NCBI RefSeq assembly: GCF_007671655.1
Contig: NZ_VCGX01000001.1
Coordinates: 186,001-250,000 of the forward strand
From: Marinobacter piscis
GTDB lineage: Bacteria; Pseudomonadota; Gammaproteobacteria; Pseudomonadales; Oleiphilaceae
DNA length: 64,000 nucleotides
Reading direction: 5' to 3'
This document shows, in pieces, positions 28,220-40,491 of this stretch. The notes beneath the pieces are model-generated. The model was not told the DNA's origin and made no database searches. It saw only the letters and a list, made by a program, of their open reading frames with translations. The first letter of the stretch is position 1. The number at the start of each line of letters is the position of its first letter. The translations under genes and the position numbers were made by a program.

Positions 28220-29566
28220 TCAGGGCGTGGAGTTCTCGACAATCCCCGCCAGTTTCTCGGCAACACGACGTATGTCGGCCTCATTCTGGCCTTCAGTCAT
28301 AACCCGAATCAAAGGTTCGGTACCGGAGGCCCGGAGGAGCACTCTGCCGGAGTCGCCCAGCTCGGATTCCGCGCTCGCAACTGCCGCAGCTATATCCTCA
28401 CGACTGAAAGGATCAAAGCGCTCGGTTACCCGCACGTTAATCATGACCTGGGGCAGCAAAGTCATCCCCTTACGAAGCTCTGCAAGCGTCTGACCGGATC
28501 TCTCGATGTGCAAAAGCACCTGCAGCGCGGAGATAATACCGTCTCCGGTACTGGTACAATCACGGATAACCATATGCCCGGAACCTTCGCCACCCAGCAC
28601 CCAGTTGTTTGCAACCAGTCGCTCCATGACATAGCGGTCGCCCACTTTAGCCCTTTCGAAATCAATACCCAGTCCGGCCAAAGCCAGCTCAACCCCCAGG
28701 TTAGTCATGAGTGTTCCAACAGCGCCGCCCTTGAGCGTACCTTCGGCAAACCGCCGGGAGGCAAGGATAAACAACAACTCATCACCGTCTACCTCGGAGC
28801 CATCGCGATCTATCATTAATACCCGGTCGCCATCACCATCAAAGGCAATACCCAGATCGGCCTGCCTGTCTTTAACGGCTGCTTTGAGCGCCTCAAGGTG
28901 AGTTGAGCCTACGTTCAGGTTGATGTTCAGACCGTCCGGCTCAGCCCCGATAACCGATACCCTGGCACCAAGCTCCCGGAACACCTTAGGTGCTACGTGG
29001 TAAGTTGCCCCATGGGCACAATCAAGCACGATGTGCAGGTGATCCAGCGCCAGTTCATTGGGCACGGTGCTTTTGCAAAACTCTACATAGCGCCCCGGGG
29101 CGTCCTCTATGCGCGAAGCTTTCCCCAGCTCACCCGGCTGACAGACCTCAACCGGCGCCTCCAGCCAGCGCTCTATTTCCGCCTCCAGCGCATCATCCAG
29201 TTTGACACCATCGGCGGAGAAGAACTTGATGCCGTTATCATGGTGAGGGTTATGGGAGGCACTGATAACAATCCCTGCCGACGCCCTGAACGTGCGGGTG
29301 AGGTAGGCAATGGCCGGCGTAGGCATTGGTCCCAGAAGCTTCACATCCACCCCTGCAGCAGAAAGGCCAGCTTCCAGGGCAGACTCAAACATGTAACCAG
29401 ACAGCCGAGTGTCCTTACCGATTAAAACACTGGCGCGCTCGTCCGCCTTTTTAAAGGTCTGGCCGACAGCCCAGCCCAGACGGAGCATAAACTCCGGGGT
29501 GATCGGGTGCTCACCCACTCTTCCACGAATTCCGTCGGTACCAAAGTACTTTCTTCCGGCCATCAA
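28220..29566 (-). CDS. glmM: Phosphoglucosamine mutase
   Basis: 448 residues. Converts glucosamine 6-phosphate to glucosamine 1-phosphate for UDP-GlcNAc synthesis. N-terminal [10 protein letters not shown], phosphoserine loop [18 protein letters not shown], metal loop DGDGDR and sugar loop GEGSGH are present. Two ATGs are adjacent (29566 and 29563); AGGAGG lies upstream. It overlaps folP by 4 bp. Confidence 0.97.
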   Translation of the reverse strand: MMAGRKYFGTDGIRGRVGEHPITPEFMLRLGWAVGQTFKKADERASVLIGKDTRLSGYMFESALEAGLSAAGVDVKLLGPMPTPAIAYLTRTFRASAGIVISASHNPHHDNGIKFFSADGVKLDDALEAEIERWLEAPVEVCQPGELGKASRIEDAPGRYVEFCKSTVPNELALDHLHIVLDCAHGATYHVAPKVFRELGARVSVIGAEPDGLNINLNVGSTHLEALKAAVKDRQADLGIAFDGDGDRVLMIDRDGSEVDGDELLFILASRRFAEGTLKGGAVGTLMTNLGVELALAGLGIDFERAKVGDRYVMERLVANNWVLGGEGSGHMVIRDCTSTGDGIISALQVLLHIERSGQTLAELRKGMTLLPQVMINVRVTERFDPFSREDIAAAVASAESELGDSGRVLLRASGTEPLIRVMTEGQNEADIRRVAEKLAGIVENSTP

Positions 29567-30393
29567 CCTGCCTCCTTTACAGCCATCGCAACACTGACAG
29601 CATCCACTGTCTCCCGGACATCATGCACACGCACAATGCCTGCGCCCTTCAAGGCCGATATTGTCGCGGCTGCAAGGCTTGCCGGCAACCTTTCATTAAC
29701 ATCCCGGCCAACAATCTCACCGAGCATCGACTTTCTGGACATACCGACCAGCAAGGGATGGCCCAGCGCCTGCAACTGTTCCAGCGACGCCAGCAAACGC
29801 AGGTTGTGTTCCAGGTTTTTCCCGAACCCGAACCCCGGGTCGAGAATGATGTTATCGGCTGCAACGCCAGCACCCTGTGCGGCACGGACCCTCTCACTGA
29901 GGAACTCTCCTACCTCACGAAGTACGTTGCGGTACTCCGGCCGCTCCTGCATGGTTTGCGGCTCACCCTGGATATGCATGATACACACCGGAATGCCCGA
30001 ACTGGCGACAGCATCCAGTGCGCCGTCTCTTTGCAGTGCCCGCACATCGTTAATCAACCCGGCACCCAGCGCAGCGGACTGGGTCATTACCTCGGGCGTG
30101 CTCGTATCCACAGAAACAACCACATCCAGCTCCCGCGAGACAGCCTCTACCACCGGGCAAACCCGATCGAGCTCTTCCTGAACAGAGACTTTTGCCGCCC
30201 CGGGGCGGGTAGACTCCCCGCCCACATCAATGAACGCAGCTCCGTCTGCGACCAGCTGCCTGGCTCTCAGCAGCGCTGCATCCAGCTGGTTGAAGCGCCC
30301 ACCGTCGGAAAAGGAATCCGGCGTTACGTTAAGAATGCCCATAACATGGCATCTGGACATGTCCAGAGTGCGTCCGGCAAATGTCATTTCCAT
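29563..30393 (-). CDS. folP: Dihydropteroate synthase
   Basis: 276 residues. Condenses p-aminobenzoate with dihydropterin pyrophosphate in folate synthesis. Signatures are [32 protein letters not shown] and [13 protein letters not shown]. The ATG is preceded by AAAGGA. It lies downstream of ftsH, in the standard ftsH-folP-glmM order. Confidence 0.97.
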   Translation of the reverse strand: MEMTFAGRTLDMSRCHVMGILNVTPDSFSDGGRFNQLDAALLRARQLVADGAAFIDVGGESTRPGAAKVSVQEELDRVCPVVEAVSRELDVVVSVDTSTPEVMTQSAALGAGLINDVRALQRDGALDAVASSGIPVCIMHIQGEPQTMQERPEYRNVLREVGEFLSERVRAAQGAGVAADNIILDPGFGFGKNLEHNLRLLASLEQLQALGHPLLVGMSRKSMLGEIVGRDVNERLPASLAAATISALKGAGIVRVHDVRETVDAVSVAMAVKEAG

Positions 30394-30506
30394 AAAACAT
30401 CCTTTCGGGGCAGGTACATCAGCAGGGGTTATAAAGTAGCTGACAAAGCAAACGCCGCCCTCGGAAGGGCGGCGCGCATCAGCTCAGCGAGCCTGAACCG
30501 GGAGCC

Positions 30507-32450
30507 TTAGTGCTCTCCGGCAGGCCGGCCAACATCGGGCCGGGGGTTGCCAGCGGAGGAGCCGGACTCAGGAGCCGTCTCCGGGCCGCCGGTTTTGGCG
30601 CCACCCGCAGACCCTCTGTCATCCCAGCCCTTGGGTGGCCGTGGCTCACGGCCTTCCATGATGTCATCAATCTGGTGACGATCGATGGTCTCATACTTCA
30701 TCAGTGCATCAGCCATCATGTCGAGCTTATCCCGGTTATCAATCAGGATCTGCTTGGCTGTCTCATAACAGCTGTCAATGATATTGCGCACTTCTTCATC
30801 AATACGCTGGGCGGTTTCCGGCGAATAAACCGTTTGCGACTGCCCGGCCGAGCGGCCGATAAACGGCTCCTCACTGTCGGTATCGTACTGCAGCGGCCCA
30901 AGCTTTTCGGAAAGCCCCCAGCGGGTCACCATATTGCGGGCAAGGCTGGTTGCACGCTCGATATCGTTGGAGGCACCTGTGGTGACGCCATCGAAGCCCA
31001 GCGTTAACTCTTCAGCAATACGCCCGCCGAACAAGCTGGCAATAGAGCTGATCAGGAAGCGCTTGCTGTGGCTGTACTTGTCCTCTTCAGGAAGGAACAT
31101 AGTCACACCCAGCGCACGACCACGGGGAATGATACTCACCTTGTAAACCGGATCATGCTCCGGCATAAGCCGGCCGACAATCGCATGCCCCGACTCATGG
31201 TAAGCCGTGTTCAGCTTTTCCTTCTCGCTCATCACCATGGACTTACGCTCTGCGCCCATCATGATCTTGTCTTTGGCGAGCTCGAACTCTTCCATGGACA
31301 CCAGGCGCTGGTTTCTGCGGGCTGCAAACAGGGCTGCCTCGTTCACCAGGTTGGCCAGATCGGCACCTGAAAATCCGGGCGTGCCCCGCGCAATCAGCAC
31401 AGGCTCAACGCTTTCATCGATTGGCACTTTCTTCATGTGCACTTTCAGGATCTGCTCGCGGCCAATGATATCAGGCAAGCCAACCACAACCTGCCGGTCA
31501 AAACGACCGGGGCGCAGAAGTGCCGGGTCAAGAACGTCCGGGCGGTTGGTGGCAGCAATGACGATAACGCCTTCGTTACCTTCAAAACCATCCATCTCAA
31601 CCAGCAGCTGGTTCAGGGTCTGTTCACGCTCATCGTGACCACCGCCCATACCAGCGCCACGATGGCGACCGACTGCATCTATCTCATCGATAAAGATAAT
31701 ACAGGGGCTCTGCTTCTTGGCCTGTTCGAACATGTCGCGCACACGTGATGCACCGACACCCACGAACATCTCAACAAAGTCGGAACCCGAAATGGAGAAA
31801 AACGGAACCTTGGCTTCACCGGCAATGGCTTTTGCCAGCAGGGTTTTACCTGTACCCGGCTGCCCCACCATGAGAACGCCCTTGGGTATGCTGCCGCCAA
31901 GGCGTTGGAACTTGCTCGGATCCCGCAGAAAATCGACCAGCTCTTTGACATCTTCCTTGGCCTCATCCACGCCGGCCACGTCGGAAAACGTTGTCTTGAT
32001 CTGATCCTCACTCATCAGCCGCGCCTTACTCTTGCCGAACGACATGGGGCCTTTGCCACCCCCGCCGCCCTGCATCTGGCGCATGAAGAAGACGAACAGG
32101 GCAACAATAATGAGTATCGGGAATGCCGCCACCAGCAACTGGGTCCACAGACTCTGGCGATCAGGCTCCTTGCCGATAACTTCCACATTGTTTGCAAGCA
32201 GGTCGTCCATCAGCTTGTTGTCCGCCACCTGTGGCCGGATCGTCTGAAACTGGGAACCATCGCCACGGGTACCCTGAATTTCCAGGCCGTCGATGGTGAC
32301 TGTGTTGATCTGGCCCTGCTGAACCATCTCAACGAATTGGGAATAATTGACTTGCTGACTGTCAGTGGTGGGAGAGAAGTTCTGAAACACCATTAACAGT
32401 ACTGCGGCTATTACCAGCCAGAGAACCAGATTTTTTGCCATATCGTTCAA
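30507..32450 (-). CDS. ftsH: ATP-dependent zinc metalloprotease FtsH
   Basis: 647 residues. Two N-terminal membrane helices enclose a periplasmic domain. The AAA+ module has Walker [13 protein letters not shown], Walker [12 protein letters not shown] and the SRH. The zinc site HESGHAIVG follows. Membrane-anchored hexamer that degrades membrane proteins, LpxC and sigma-32. The start is TTG (32448-32450), six bases after AGGTGA; the ATG at 32441 three codons later is an alternative. The adjacent rlmE gene usual in gammaproteobacteria is missing. Confidence 0.96.
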   Translation of the reverse strand: MNDMAKNLVLWLVIAAVLLMVFQNFSPTTDSQQVNYSQFVEMVQQGQINTVTIDGLEIQGTRGDGSQFQTIRPQVADNKLMDDLLANNVEVIGKEPDRQSLWTQLLVAAFPILIIVALFVFFMRQMQGGGGGKGPMSFGKSKARLMSEDQIKTTFSDVAGVDEAKEDVKELVDFLRDPSKFQRLGGSIPKGVLMVGQPGTGKTLLAKAIAGEAKVPFFSISGSDFVEMFVGVGASRVRDMFEQAKKQSPCIIFIDEIDAVGRHRGAGMGGGHDEREQTLNQLLVEMDGFEGNEGVIVIAATNRPDVLDPALLRPGRFDRQVVVGLPDIIGREQILKVHMKKVPIDESVEPVLIARGTPGFSGADLANLVNEAALFAARRNQRLVSMEEFELAKDKIMMGAERKSMVMSEKEKLNTAYHESGHAIVGRLMPEHDPVYKVSIIPRGRALGVTMFLPEEDKYSHSKRFLISSIASLFGGRIAEELTLGFDGVTTGASNDIERATSLARNMVTRWGLSEKLGPLQYDTDSEEPFIGRSAGQSQTVYSPETAQRIDEEVRNIIDSCYETAKQILIDNRDKLDMMADALMKYETIDRHQIDDIMEGREPRPPKGWDDRGSAGGAKTGGPETAPESGSSAGNPRPDVGRPAGEH

Positions 32451-32768
32451 GGATCATCACCTGTGAATTGAAGAGCGGACCGACAAACGAACCGATCTTT
32501 ACTGACACCTTACACTAATTATACGTCTGTCCACCAGAAACGGTCCTTCCGTAACGGCTATGGATAACGCGGCTGCGGATCAACCTCAGAGCGCTCTGCA
32601 CGCCGGATAAACCCCTTCCTTACTGTATGTGGGCATTATCTCGGAAATTACAACGCCTGCAAGGTAATCTGTACGCAAGGTTGTCTGTTACAATTCGCTA
32701 ATTATACGACGTTGCCAGCGAATATGCCGCTGACCTTTTATTAATTGTACCGATAAAGAGATTGCATC
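32451..32768. promoter_or_regulatory. Divergent promoter region ftsH / yhbY
   Basis: A 318-bp region without a gene. On the plus strand TTGTCT (32681-32686), 16 bp, TATACG (32703-32708) is a promoter candidate for yhbY. On the minus strand a perfect TATAAT (32518-32523) points to ftsH, but its -35 is poor. I translated part of it looking for an rlmE remnant and saw none. Confidence 0.45.
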
Positions 32769-33080
32769 ATGAGCCTTTCACCGGAACAGCGCCGGGAGTA
32801 CCGGGCTATTGCCCATAACCTGAAGCCCGTCATCATTGTTGGTGACAAGGGTTTCACTGACAACTTGCAGGAAGAGCTCGAGCGGGCTCTCAACGACCAT
32901 GAGCTGATCAAGATCAAAGTGGCAAGCCCGGATCGGGAAACCCGCCAGGAGGCGGTAACTGCGCTGTGTGCGGCGACAGGTGCTGAGGTAGTTCAGAGCA
33001 TTGGCAAGATTGCCGTCATCATGCGCCGGGCCAAAAAACCCAACCCTAAGCTTTCGAACCTGCTGCGCCAAAAGAACTGA
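32769..33080 (+). CDS. yhbY: CRS1-YhbY domain RNA-binding protein
   Basis: 103 residues forming one YhbY fold: AHNLKPVIIVGDKGFTDNL and the conserved ELIKIKV segment, ending GKIAVIMRRAKKPNPKLSNL. It associates with pre-50S ribosomal particles. Divergent from ftsH and convergent with greA, the conserved order. Confidence 0.95.
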   Translation: MSLSPEQRREYRAIAHNLKPVIIVGDKGFTDNLQEELERALNDHELIKIKVASPDRETRQEAVTALCAATGAEVVQSIGKIAVIMRRAKKPNPKLSNLLRQKN

Positions 33081-33100
33081 CGCCGGCAATTGCCCCAAAC

Positions 33101-33135
33101 AAAAAACCGGCTACCCATCAGGCAGCCGGTTTTTT
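33101..33135. terminator. Bidirectional terminator between yhbY and greA
   Basis: AAAAAACCGGCT (33101-33112) pairs with AGCCGGTTTTTT (33124-33135), 11-nt loop. Serves both convergent genes. Confidence 0.92.
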
Positions 33136-33158
33136 GGTTAAACAGGGAAGCACTTTGT

Positions 33159-33638
33159 TCAGACGTACTCCACCTGTTCGATTTCGTACTCTACAGTGCC
33201 GGAAGGTACACGGACAGCCACTACATCATCTTCACTTTTCCCGACCAGGGCCCGGGCAATGGGCGAGGAAACCGAGATCTTGCCTTCCTTGATATCTGCT
33301 TCGTCTTCGCCAACGATCTTGTAGACCACCTGCTCGTCTGTATCAACATTCAACAGATGCACGGTTGTGCCGAAGATCACTCTGCCGCTGTTCTCCATGG
33401 CCGTTACATCAATAACCTGGGCTGCAGCCAGCTTGCCTTCAATTTCCTGAATACGACCCTCAATAAAGCTTTGCTGCTCCCGGGCTGCGTGATACTCGGC
33501 GTTCTCTTTGAGGTCGCCGTGCTCACGAGCATCGGAAATTGCAGCAATTACCCGGGGACGATCCTCGGACTTAAGCCGCTTGAGCTCCTCACGTAGGCTG
33601 GCCTCGCCCGCCTTTGTCATAGGTACTCTTTCGCTCAT
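33159..33638 (-). CDS. greA: Transcript cleavage factor GreA
   Basis: 159 residues from ATG 33638, with CAGGAAAG eight bases upstream; the open frame continues back into carB but without homology. The N-terminal coiled coil contains the catalytic-tip region [17 protein letters not shown], followed by the FKBP-like C-terminal domain ending [14 protein letters not shown]. It rescues backtracked RNA polymerase. It starts 4 bp after carB, so is translationally linked to it. Confidence 0.96.
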   Translation of the reverse strand: MSERVPMTKAGEASLREELKRLKSEDRPRVIAAISDAREHGDLKENAEYHAAREQQSFIEGRIQEIEGKLAAAQVIDVTAMENSGRVIFGTTVHLLNVDTDEQVVYKIVGEDEADIKEGKISVSSPIARALVGKSEDDVVAVRVPSGTVEYEIEQVEYV

Positions 33639-33642
33639 AATA

Positions 33643-36600
33643 TTACTTTCCTGCGTGAAGATCCTGCAGACGGCGCACTGTTCGCTCCGGGCCAAACCTG
33701 ATAGCCCGGCAAAACGCTTCACCGCCTGCCAATGTTGTTGCATAAGCCACTTTGGTCTGCAACGCTGACTGCCGGATCTCGGCCGAGTCAGAAACAGCCT
33801 TGCGACCCTCTGTGGTGTTGATTATAAGCTGAACCTGGCCGTTTTTAATGGCATCCACAATATGCGGGCGCCCTTCGCCCACTTTATTGACCCGCTCAAC
33901 GTCTATGCCTGCCTCTCGCAGAACCCTGGCGGTACCGGTAGTCGCCACCAGGGTGAACCCGGCTGTTATCAGTTCCTGCGCAAGCTTTACAGCGCCGTCT
34001 TTATCCACATCACGAACCGACATGAACACCGTACCGCTTGCGGGCAGCTTCTCCCCGATCGCAAGAGATGCTTTGGCAAACGCCTCGTCAAAGCTGTCAC
34101 CCAGCCCCATCACCTCACCGGTAGACTTCATTTCCGGCCCCAGTATCGGGTCAACTGACGGGAATTTATTGAACGGGAACACCGATTCTTTTACGGCATA
34201 ATAGCTGGGCACCACTTCCTCAGTGAAGCCCTGCTCTGCCAGAGAGGTGCCGGCCATAACCCGTGCGGCTATCTGGGCCAGGGATGCGCCAATAGCTTTG
34301 GACACAAACGGCACGGTCCTTGACGCCCGGGGGTTTACCTCAATTACGTAGATCTCATCATTCTGCCACGCCAGCTGAACGTTCATCAGGCCGACAACTT
34401 CCAGCTCGATGGCCATCTTTCGGACCGCTTCGCGCATGGCATCCTGAACATCCGACGGCAGTGTATAGGGCGGCAGCGAGCATGCGGAGTCGCCGGAGTG
34501 AATGCCGGCCTGCTCAATGTGCTGCATTATGCCGCCAATGACGACGTCTTTTCCGTCGCTGATCGCATCTATATCCACTTCAATGGCGGCGTTCAGGAAG
34601 TGATCCAGCAGGACCGGGCTGTCGTTGGAGACCAGCACAGCGCTGCGCATGTAGCGAACCAGCTCTTCCTCCCCATAAACAATTTCCATGGCCCGGCCAC
34701 CCAGCACGTAAGACGGACGCACCACCAACGGATAACCGATTTCCCGGGCCGCCAGGATGCCCTCTTCATGGCTGCGTACTGTGGCGTTTTCAGGTTGCTT
34801 GATACCCAGGCGGTTGAGCATCTGCTGGAAACGTTCACGATCTTCGGCGCGGTCGATAGCATCCGGGCTGGTGCCGATTATAGGCACACCGGCTGCCTCC
34901 AGACCCCGGGCCAGCTTCAGGGGTGTCTGGCCACCGTACTGGATAATCACACCCTTCGGCTTTTCGATGTACACGATCTCCAGAACGTCTTCGAGGGTTA
35001 TAGGCTCGAAGTACAGCCGGTCGGAGGTGTCGTAATCCGTAGAGACGGTTTCCGGGTTACAGTTGATCATGATGGTCTCATAACCATCCTCACGCATCGC
35101 AAGTGCCGCATGCACGCAGCAGTAGTCAAACTCGATGCCCTGACCAATCCGGTTGGGGCCACCGCCGATAACGACAATTTTTTCGCGATCACTGGGCTCG
35201 GCTTCGCACTCTTCCTCGTAGGTTGAGTACATATAGGCAGTATCGGACGCGAACTCCCCTGCGCAGGTATCAACCCGCTTGTAGACCGGGCGAATTTCCA
35301 GCTCATGGCGCAGCTTGCGCAGGCTTGCTTCGGTGATTCCCAGAAGATTCGCCAGGCGGGCGTCCGAGAAACCCTTGCGCTTCAGGCGGAACATGGTTGC
35401 CTGGTCGATATCAGCCTTTCCAGCAGACTTCAGAGCCTGCTCTTCCAGAATGAGGTCTTCAAGCTGCACCAGGTACCAGGGATCTACTTTGGTGTACCCG
35501 AACACTTCGTCAACACTCATTCCGGCGCGGAACGCGTCACCGATATACCAGATGCGGTCGGCGCCGGGAACGCTGAGCTCCCGCGTCAGCGTTTCCCGGG
35601 CACTCTCAGAGCTGTATTCTTCAAGCTTCTCATCAAAGCCTTCAGAACCAACCTCCAGCCCACGCAATGCTTTCTGCAGGGATTCCTGGAAGGTCCGGCC
35701 GATGGCCATCACTTCACCCACAGACTTCATCTGGGTCGTCAGGCGAGCATCGGCCTGGGGGAATTTCTCAAAGGTGAACCTGGGTATCTTGGTGACCACA
35801 TAATCGATGCTGGGCTCAAATGACGCCGGCGTAACACCGCCGGTAATCTCATTGCGTAATTCATCCAGTGTATAACCCACCGCCAGCTTGGCCGCTACCT
35901 TGGCAATCGGAAAGCCGGTTGCCTTGGAGGCCAGAGCTGAGGACCGGGAAACCCGGGGGTTCATTTCAATAACCACCATGCGCCCGGTGTCGGGGTGAAT
36001 ACCGAACTGAACGTTTGAGCCACCAGTCTCTACACCAATCTCCCGCAACACGGCGAGAGAGGCATCGCGCATGATCTGATATTCTTTATCGGTCAGGGTC
36101 TGAGCCGGCGCGACCGTGATGGAGTCCCCGGTATGCACACCCATGGCGTCGAAGTTCTCGATGGAGCATACAATAATGCAGTTGTCTGCCTTATCACGGA
36201 CAACCTCCATTTCGTACTCTTTCCAGCCAATCAGGGATTCATCAATCAGCAATTCGTTGGTCGGGGACAGGTCAAGCCCGCGGGTGCAGATTTCTTCAAA
36301 CTCGTCCCGGTTGTACGCAATACCCCCACCGGAGCCACCCATGGTGAAAGACGGGCGGATGATACAAGGAAACCCGATGTCGGCGGCAACCTCCCAGGCC
36401 TCCGCCATGCTTGTGGCAATGGCAGAGCGGGGGCATTCAAGCCCGATGGCTTTCATGGCCTTGTCAAAACGACTGCGATCCTCGGCTTTATCGATGGTGT
36501 CGGCATTGGCTCCGATCATTTCCACACCGTGCTCGGCCAGAACGCCGTATTTCTCCAGTTCCAGCGCACAGTTCAGTGCTGTCTGACCGCCCATGGTCGG

Positions 36601-36861
36601 CAGTACTGCGTCGGGCTTTTCCTTTTCAATAATCTTGGCAACCGTCTGCCAGGTAATGGGTTCAATGTAGGTCGCATCCGCCATCACCGGATCGGTCATT
36701 ATGGTTGCCGGGTTCGAGTTAACCAGTATTACCCGGTAACCTTCCTCTCTCAGGGCTTTACAGGCCTGGGCGCCGGAGTAGTCAAATTCGCACGCCTGTC
36801 CGATAACAATCGGGCCTGCGCCCAGTATCAGGATGTTTTTAATGTCGGTCCGTTTTGGCAT
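33643..36861 (-). CDS. carB: Carbamoyl-phosphate synthase large subunit
   Basis: 1072 residues from ATG 36861 ([20 protein letters not shown]); the frame is open 15 codons further. Two homologous ATP-grasp halves: carboxy-phosphate half (about 1-400, with [15 protein letters not shown]) and carbamate half (about 550-935, with [14 protein letters not shown]). An oligomerisation domain separates them, and a C-terminal MGS-like allosteric domain ends the protein. Makes carbamoyl phosphate for arginine and pyrimidines with CarA. Confidence 0.97.
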   Translation of the reverse strand: MPKRTDIKNILILGAGPIVIGQACEFDYSGAQACKALREEGYRVILVNSNPATIMTDPVMADATYIEPITWQTVAKIIEKEKPDAVLPTMGGQTALNCALELEKYGVLAEHGVEMIGANADTIDKAEDRSRFDKAMKAIGLECPRSAIATSMAEAWEVAADIGFPCIIRPSFTMGGSGGGIAYNRDEFEEICTRGLDLSPTNELLIDESLIGWKEYEMEVVRDKADNCIIVCSIENFDAMGVHTGDSITVAPAQTLTDKEYQIMRDASLAVLREIGVETGGSNVQFGIHPDTGRMVVIEMNPRVSRSSALASKATGFPIAKVAAKLAVGYTLDELRNEITGGVTPASFEPSIDYVVTKIPRFTFEKFPQADARLTTQMKSVGEVMAIGRTFQESLQKALRGLEVGSEGFDEKLEEYSSESARETLTRELSVPGADRIWYIGDAFRAGMSVDEVFGYTKVDPWYLVQLEDLILEEQALKSAGKADIDQATMFRLKRKGFSDARLANLLGITEASLRKLRHELEIRPVYKRVDTCAGEFASDTAYMYSTYEEECEAEPSDREKIVVIGGGPNRIGQGIEFDYCCVHAALAMREDGYETIMINCNPETVSTDYDTSDRLYFEPITLEDVLEIVYIEKPKGVIIQYGGQTPLKLARGLEAAGVPIIGTSPDAIDRAEDRERFQQMLNRLGIKQPENATVRSHEEGILAAREIGYPLVVRPSYVLGGRAMEIVYGEEELVRYMRSAVLVSNDSPVLLDHFLNAAIEVDIDAISDGKDVVIGGIMQHIEQAGIHSGDSACSLPPYTLPSDVQDAMREAVRKMAIELEVVGLMNVQLAWQNDEIYVIEVNPRASRTVPFVSKAIGASLAQIAARVMAGTSLAEQGFTEEVVPSYYAVKESVFPFNKFPSVDPILGPEMKSTGEVMGLGDSFDEAFAKASLAIGEKLPASGTVFMSVRDVDKDGAVKLAQELITAGFTLVATTGTARVLREAGIDVERVNKVGEGRPHIVDAIKNGQVQLIINTTEGRKAVSDSAEIRQSALQTKVAYATTLAGGEAFCRAIRFGPERTVRRLQDLHAGK

Positions 36862-36945
36862 GTCTTGGTAAACCTGTTCAGCAACATTTGAATTCTTGCA
36901 GCGCATTAACGCGGCGCGTGTCGGGATAACCCCACGGGGCTGGCG

Positions 36946-38076
36946 TTACGCCTTCCGTGCTTCCATCAGCCGGAGAAACTCGTCAAACAACGGCGCCACA
37001 TCACAGGGGCCCGGGCTCGCTTCGGGGTGTCCCTGAAAACTGAAAGCCGGCTTATCTGTGCGGCGAACGCCTTGCACAGTGCCATCGAACAGGGATTTAT
37101 GAGTAACTTCGAGCGCGTCAGGCAATGATGATTCGTCCACCGCAAACCCATGGTTCTGGCTTGTAATCATCACTGTGCCACCCTCAAGGCGCTGAACCGG
37201 ATGATTGGCACCATGATGGCCATGCATCATTTTCATGCTTTTCCCGCCACTGGCCAGCGCCAGAAGCTGATGTCCAAGACAGATGCCAAACAAAGGTATG
37301 TCGGTTTCAAGCACTTCCTGAATTGCTTTGACGGCGTAGGTGCAGGGCTCGGGATCGCCCGGGCCGTTTGACAGAAATATGCCATCAGGATTCATCGCCA
37401 GCACCTCTGCAGCCGGCGTCTGGGCGGGCACAACGGTAACCTCGCAACCGCGGGCGGCAAGCATGCGCAAAATGTTGAACTTGACGCCATAGTCCCAGGC
37501 AACAACATTGAACTTCGGTTCGCTGGTTTCTGCGTAGCCTTCACCGAGCGTCCACTCACCCTGGGTCCACTTATAGGGTTTGTCGCAGGTGACTTCTTTG
37601 GCCAGATCCATGCCCTGAAGCCCCGGGAAAGCACCGGCCAATTCCAGTGCACGCTCGGCGCTGGCGCCAGCGCCGGCTACAATGGCACTGCCCTGGGCAC
37701 CTTTTTCGCGAATATGGCGGGTAAGGCGGCGGGTATCGATATCGGCTATGCCTACAACATTGTTGTTACGCAGGTATGCATCAAGTGTACCGGTACTGCG
37801 CCAGTTACTGGCAACAAGAGGTAAATCACGAATAATCAGCCCGGCGGCCTGGATGCGGTCAGACTCTACGTCTTCTTCATTTATACCGGTGTTGCCAATA
37901 TGCGGGTAGGTCAGGGTTACGAGTTGGCGTGCGTAGGACGGATCAGTGAGTATTTCCTGGTAGCCGGTCATTGCGGTGTTGAACACCACTTCGCCGCTGG
38001 TCTCTCCGTCAGCGCCAATAGCGGTTCCGTAAAACAGGCTTCCGTCTGCGAGTGCAAGGATTGCGGGTGTGCTCAA
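36946..38076 (-). CDS. carA: Carbamoyl-phosphate synthase small (glutaminase) subunit
   Basis: 376 residues from a TTG start at 38074-38076, preferred because GAGGA lies eight bases upstream. An ATG five codons earlier (38091) has no ribosome site. The class I glutamine amidotransferase nucleophile is in [13 protein letters not shown], with the His/Glu pair in [21 protein letters not shown] and [10 protein letters not shown] segments fit CarA. It supplies ammonia to CarB 85 bp downstream. Confidence 0.96.
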   Translation of the reverse strand: MSTPAILALADGSLFYGTAIGADGETSGEVVFNTAMTGYQEILTDPSYARQLVTLTYPHIGNTGINEEDVESDRIQAAGLIIRDLPLVASNWRSTGTLDAYLRNNNVVGIADIDTRRLTRHIREKGAQGSAIVAGAGASAERALELAGAFPGLQGMDLAKEVTCDKPYKWTQGEWTLGEGYAETSEPKFNVVAWDYGVKFNILRMLAARGCEVTVVPAQTPAAEVLAMNPDGIFLSNGPGDPEPCTYAVKAIQEVLETDIPLFGICLGHQLLALASGGKSMKMMHGHHGANHPVQRLEGGTVMITSQNHGFAVDESSLPDALEVTHKSLFDGTVQGVRRTDKPAFSFQGHPEASPGPCDVAPLFDEFLRLMEARKA

Positions 38077-38144
38077 GGCTTGTATCCTCATCGAGTGGCG
38101 TATGGTTCGTCACGTGCAGGAACGCAAGCGCAAATTCAGGTCGT

Positions 38145-38181
38145 AAAAAAGCGAGAGGGAGTATAACCCCGTCCCGCTTTT
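38145..38181 (-). terminator. Terminator-like hairpin in the carA leader
   Basis: On the minus strand a 12-position stem (one mismatch, two G-U) runs from AAAAGCG to CGCTTTTTT with T6 at its end. It lies downstream of the carA promoter and about 70 bp before the start codon, so it can attenuate carAB. It could also end dapB transcripts. Confidence 0.7.
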
Positions 38182-38249
38182 GTTATCCGGAAGCACTTTC
38201 GGCTCCCTGGGCCCTTCAGAGCCTACGCTTGGTGCAGTTAAACCGCCTT

Positions 38250-38278
38250 ATTGTATGAAATCTGCGGTTTTGTGTCCA
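38250..38278 (-). promoter_or_regulatory. Sigma-70 promoter of carAB
   Basis: Minus-strand TGGACA (38273-38278), 17 bp, TACAAT (38250-38255): both boxes match consensus at five of six positions. The leader would be about 165 nt and contains GGCTC/GAGCC and the T6 hairpin. Confidence 0.7.
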
Positions 38279-38316
38279 TGTAAAATCGCCTTGCAGTGAA
38301 GTATGTCCGGAACACT

Positions 38317-38430
38317 GGCAGGTACCTGGCATCTCCGCTCCGGGAACCGCTACGAGCACATCCATATGCGCTTGGCTGTGACCATCCCCGGCCACAGACA
38401 TTCCCGGAGCGGAGATACCAGGCCCCTGCC
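38317..38430 (-). repeat. 114-bp palindromic repeat, copy 2 (conserved core, variable arms)
   Basis: Arms 38317-38346 and 38401-38430 are 30 nt each, complementary at 27 positions, and unrelated in sequence to the arms of copy 1. Read on the minus strand the 54-nt core aligns without gaps to copy 1, including GGATGTGCTCGTAGCG. Changes in the first hairpin preserve pairing (TGTGGCC/GGTCACA around GGGGA). It lies in the dapB 3' region in dapB orientation. Confidence 0.88.
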
Positions 38431-38467
38431 TCCGTGCTTGAGCTCAATAGCTTCTGGCCGTAGAGGC

Positions 38468-39292
<825 letters not shown>

Positions 39293-40414
39293 TCAGAATT
39301 TCATTTCGTCAAAGAAGTTCTTAACACCCTCGAACCACGAGGTTTTCTTTGGCGCATGATTGGTGCCACCGCCATCATCAAGCGTTTCCTGGAACTCTGC
39401 CAGCAACTCTTTCTGGCGCTTGGTCAGGTTAACCGGTGTTTCCACAATTACACGGCACAGCAGATCACCTGCCGGGCCACCGCGCACCGGGTTAACGCCC
39501 TTGTTACGCAACCGGAAAAGCTTGCCTGTCTGGGTCTCTGCCGGAATCTTCAGCTTAACGCGACCGTCCAGAGTTGGTACTTCCAGCTCGCCACCAAGCG
39601 CAGCGTCGATAATGCTGATCGGCACTTCGCAATAAAGGTGACGCCCTTCGCGGGTAAATATTGAGTGCTCCCGGACCGCCATCTGTACATAGAGATCGCC
39701 GGGAGGCCCGCCGTCTACGCCCATCTCACCTTCGCCGGTGAGACGGATACGGTCGCCGGTATCAACGCCGGGCGGAACCTTAACAGACAAGGTTTTCTCT
39801 TCCCGGACTCTGCCCTGCCCCTGACAAGACTTGCAGGGGTCCTTGATAATCTGGCCAGACCCACGGCATGTCGGACAGGCTTGCTGCACAGCAAAGAAAC
39901 CCTGCTGCATACGTACCTGCCCCATACCCTGACAGGTTCCGCAGGTTTCCGGACGGGAACCTTTAGCAGCACCACTGCCATCACAGGTCTCACACTCCCG
40001 ATGACCGGGAATGGTAATTTCTACTGTTTTACCCTTAACCGCTTCTTCAAGATCCAGATCCAGGGTGTACCGTAAATCCGATCCACGGGTGTTGCGGCCA
40101 CCACCGCCACCGAAGATGTCGCCAAACACATCCCCGAATATATCGGAGAAGCTGCCGCCCCCACCTCCGAAACCGCCACCGGCTTGTCCGTCTACACCGG
40201 CGTGGCCGAACTGGTCGTAGGCCGCACGCTTGGACTGGTCTGCCAACACTTCATAGGCTTCGCTGGCCTCCTTGAACTTGTTCTCAGCATCCTTGTCTTC
40301 CGGGTTACGGTCTGGGTGATACTTCATCGCCAGCTTTCGATAAGCTCGCTTGATGTCTTTCTCATCCGCATCCCGGGAAATCCCGAGAATGTCATAATAA
40401 TCGCGCTTGGCCAT
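39293..40414 (-). CDS. dnaJ: Chaperone protein DnaJ
   Basis: 373 residues. J-domain with HPD ([13 protein letters not shown]), Gly/Phe-rich linker (about 75-110), four zinc-finger repeats [24 protein letters not shown] and CKSCQGQG, then substrate-binding beta domains. It stimulates DnaK ATPase. Confidence 0.98.
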   Translation of the reverse strand: MAKRDYYDILGISRDADEKDIKRAYRKLAMKYHPDRNPEDKDAENKFKEASEAYEVLADQSKRAAYDQFGHAGVDGQAGGGFGGGGGSFSDIFGDVFGDIFGGGGGRNTRGSDLRYTLDLDLEEAVKGKTVEITIPGHRECETCDGSGAAKGSRPETCGTCQGMGQVRMQQGFFAVQQACPTCRGSGQIIKDPCKSCQGQGRVREEKTLSVKVPPGVDTGDRIRLTGEGEMGVDGGPPGDLYVQMAVREHSIFTREGRHLYCEVPISIIDAALGGELEVPTLDGRVKLKIPAETQTGKLFRLRNKGVNPVRGGPAGDLLCRVIVETPVNLTKRQKELLAEFQETLDDGGGTNHAPKKTSWFEGVKNFFDEMKF

Positions 40415-40440
40415 GCTCTAAAACCCTGTTTATTAAACGC

Positions 40441-40469
40441 GGAAAACGCGGACTCAATCCGCGTTTTCC
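40441..40469 (-). promoter_or_regulatory. Intercistronic hairpin between dnaK and dnaJ
   Basis: Perfect 12-bp stem GGAAAACGCGGA/TCCGCGTTTTCC with a 5-nt loop and no T-run. Probably a partial terminator or mRNA stabiliser keeping DnaK above DnaJ. Confidence 0.65.
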
Positions 40470-40491
40470 AACTACCTGATATACGTCAGAA

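Noticed and set aside
32451..32768. Degraded rlmE in the ftsH-yhbY spacer
   Set aside because: Partial translation showed no RlmE-like residues.
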